Assembly: GCA_002389905.1 (NCBI GenBank)
Contig: DGRE01000010.1
Location: forward strand, 14,299-35,690
From: Hungatella sp. UBA4396
GTDB taxonomy: Bacteria > Bacillota > Clostridia > Lachnospirales > Lachnospiraceae
DNA: 21,392 nucleotides
Direction: 5' to 3'
Shown: in pieces, positions 20,207-21,392 of the stretch
How the letters are laid out: every line of letters starts with the position of its first letter
Position numbering within the stretch: the stretch's first letter is position 1
Translations under genes and position numbers: made by a program
The notes under the pieces: generated by a model
Seen by the model: only the letters and a program-made list of their open reading frames with translations
Told to the model about the DNA's origin: nothing
Databases searched by the model: none

Positions 20207-21045
20207 AAAGTCCCTTGAACTACACCGGGGGAAAATACAAGCTTCTGGAACCCATTTTTAAGGCATTTCCTGAAAACATCCGCACCTTTGTGGATGTTTT
20301 TGCCGGAGGCTTTAATGTGGGAATCAATGTGGAAGCGGAGAAAGTTATCTGTAATGACCAGATCACCTATCTCATTGAGATGCTTCAGATGTTCCGGCAG
20401 TCGGATATGGAAAAGATTCTGGAACGGATTAAGGGCCTGATTAAGCAATATGAGCTGACCCAGCAAAACAAAGAAGGCTACTATGCCCTCCGGTCCCATT
20501 ATAATCGGACCAAGGACTTGACTGAGCTGTTTGTGCTGGCCTGCTATGCCTTTAATCATCAGATACGCTTTAATAACAGCCATGAGTTTAATTCCCCCTT
20601 TGGGAGAAACAGAAGCTCTTTTAATGGAAATATTGAAAAAAACTTAACGGAATTCTGCCGCGCCCTTCATGAGAAGAACATTGAGTTTTCAAATGAGGAC
20701 TTCACCATGCTGGACCTTACGGGCCTTGGGGCAGAGGACCTGGTTTACTGTGATCCCCCTTATCTGATTTCCACTGGAAATTATAACGATGGAAACCGGG
20801 GCTTTAAGGACTGGAAGGAGAGGGAAGAGCGGCAGCTTCTGGAACTATTGGACCGGTTGGATGCCCGGGGAATCCGGTTTGCCTTATCCAATGTGCTGTA
20901 TCATAAGGGCCTGTCCAATGAGCTTTTAATTGAATGGAGCAAGGGATATCAGGTTCATTATATTGATAAGACTTATTCTAACTGTAATTACCAGTTTAAA
21001 GAACGGAATGCCGTTACGGTTGAGGTTCTCATAACTAATTACTAA
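20197..21045 (+). CDS. Dam-family DNA N6-adenine methyltransferase, second of a pair
   Basis: 282 aa, about Dam length (E. coli Dam 278). It has the Dam/DpnII-like start SPLNYTGGKYKLL (5-17), motif I FVDVFAGGFNVG (31-42), VICNDQ after strand 2, the recognition region (about 85-150, including NHQIRFN and NSPFGRNRSSF), and motif IV DPPYLISTG (186-194). The ATG at 20197 lies inside the end of the first gene, with only a weak AGGTG before it, so it is probably translated by coupling. The different families of the two enzymes suggest they see different strands of one asymmetric site. The unit ends at 21107-21169. Confidence 0.88.
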   Translation: MYIKSPLNYTGGKYKLLEPIFKAFPENIRTFVDVFAGGFNVGINVEAEKVICNDQITYLIEMLQMFRQSDMEKILERIKGLIKQYELTQQNKEGYYALRSHYNRTKDLTELFVLACYAFNHQIRFNNSHEFNSPFGRNRSSFNGNIEKNLTEFCRALHEKNIEFSNEDFTMLDLTGLGAEDLVYCDPPYLISTGNYNDGNRGFKDWKEREERQLLELLDRLDARGIRFALSNVLYHKGLSNELLIEWSKGYQVHYIDKTYSNCNYQFKERNAVTVEVLITNY

Positions 21046-21106
21046 TACTTAATAAAAAGAAGGGGCAGCCGGGTAATGTGAATTTTTAACTCAAATGCCC
21101 ATAAAT

Positions 21107-21169
21107 AAAAACCTTCCAGTATAAAGTATGCTTTATAAGCATCTAACATTTTATTCTGGGAGGTTTTTT
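21107..21169 (+). terminator. Terminator after the methyltransferase pair
   Basis: AAAACCTTCCAG (21107-21119 region) pairs with CTGGGAGGTTTT (21156-21167) with one G-T pair, followed by Ts. An inner hairpin TATAAAG/CTTTATA (21120-21136) sits in the loop. A shorter stem, GGGCA with TGCCC, lies just upstream (about 21063-21100). Confidence 0.8.
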
Positions 21170-21392
21170 ATCTATCCAAATATGAAAAATGTATGGAGTG
21201 TTTGGGTGGTATTTGTAAACTGCGCAGAAGCATTTCTATTCTTTTATACAGCTCAAATTTCGTAAGAGCTAAAATTCTTTTCGTTTTGATATGTACTTAT
21301 GCCCTTTAAAGGTTATCTTAATATTAAATTATAAACAACATACATAACATATAAAATGATAAAAAATAAAAAAAGTCCAGCGGTGTGATGTC
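21170..21392. other. AT-rich right edge without a recognisable gene
   Basis: No start with a good ribosome site and no frame of useful length on either strand. The last 80 bases are very AT-rich and may be the upstream region of a gene beyond the edge. Confidence 0.5.

Overview
The window looks like chromosomal DNA of a strictly anaerobic, fermentative, low-to-mid GC Clostridia, most likely Lachnospiraceae (Lacrimispora/Hungatella/Enterocloster type). This rests on a pyruvate formate-lyase (PFL) locus with its radical SAM activase, a clostridial 2[4Fe-4S] ferredoxin, a HydE [FeFe]-hydrogenase maturase, a MecA adaptor, a DUF1858 redox-disulfide protein, AGGAGG Shine-Dalgarno sites before nearly every gene, and the protein sequences themselves. 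No rRNA, tRNA, CRISPR array or complete insertion sequence is visible.

Layout. 1-800 (-): a small two-gene unit with a good promoter, one uncharacterised 90-aa gene and a DUF4160 gene whose frame is broken. 858-2331: a MerR-type regulator (+) converging on a class-I glutamine amidotransferase-like hydrolase (-). 2436-6255 (-): the anaerobic pyruvate block, transcribed as large PFL subunit, small linker protein, small glycyl-radical protein and PflA activase, followed by a separately promoted ferredoxin. 6314-6682 (+): a divergent DUF1858 gene. 6732-10016: a GH4 alpha-galactosidase (-), its divergent AraC regulator (+), and an alpha/beta hydrolase with a damaged catalytic triad (+). 10028-10747 (-): mecA. 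11119-15282 (+): a BusR-like GntR/RCK_C regulator and a four-gene compatible-solute ABC transporter of the OpuC type. 15200-16400: a gene-poor stretch with an IS3-like end, a 27-codon holin-like toxin with a convergent antisense RNA (type I toxin-antitoxin), repeats and gene debris. 16416-19043 (+): VOC protein, HydE and a membrane diguanylate cyclase. 19052-21169 (+): two overlapping D12-class adenine methyltransferases ending at a terminator.

The most remarkable point is the PFL. The enzyme is normally one chain of roughly 740-760 residues with the radical glycine near its C-terminus. Here it is encoded in separate cistrons, each with its own Shine-Dalgarno: a 686-aa catalytic chain with the Cys-Cys pair but no radical domain, an 80-aa protein resembling the start of the radical domain but without the glycine loop, and an 81-aa protein carrying RVSGYAV. 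The normally 'spare' GrcA/YfiD-like part therefore appears to be an obligate subunit here, with an unexplained paralogue beside it. The osmolyte locus is also coherent: a BusR-type predicted c-di-AMP sensor sits next to an OpuC operon whose promoter lies inside a 9-bp-arm inverted repeat, a natural operator candidate. A 33-bp imperfect direct repeat brackets that locus and the toxin module.
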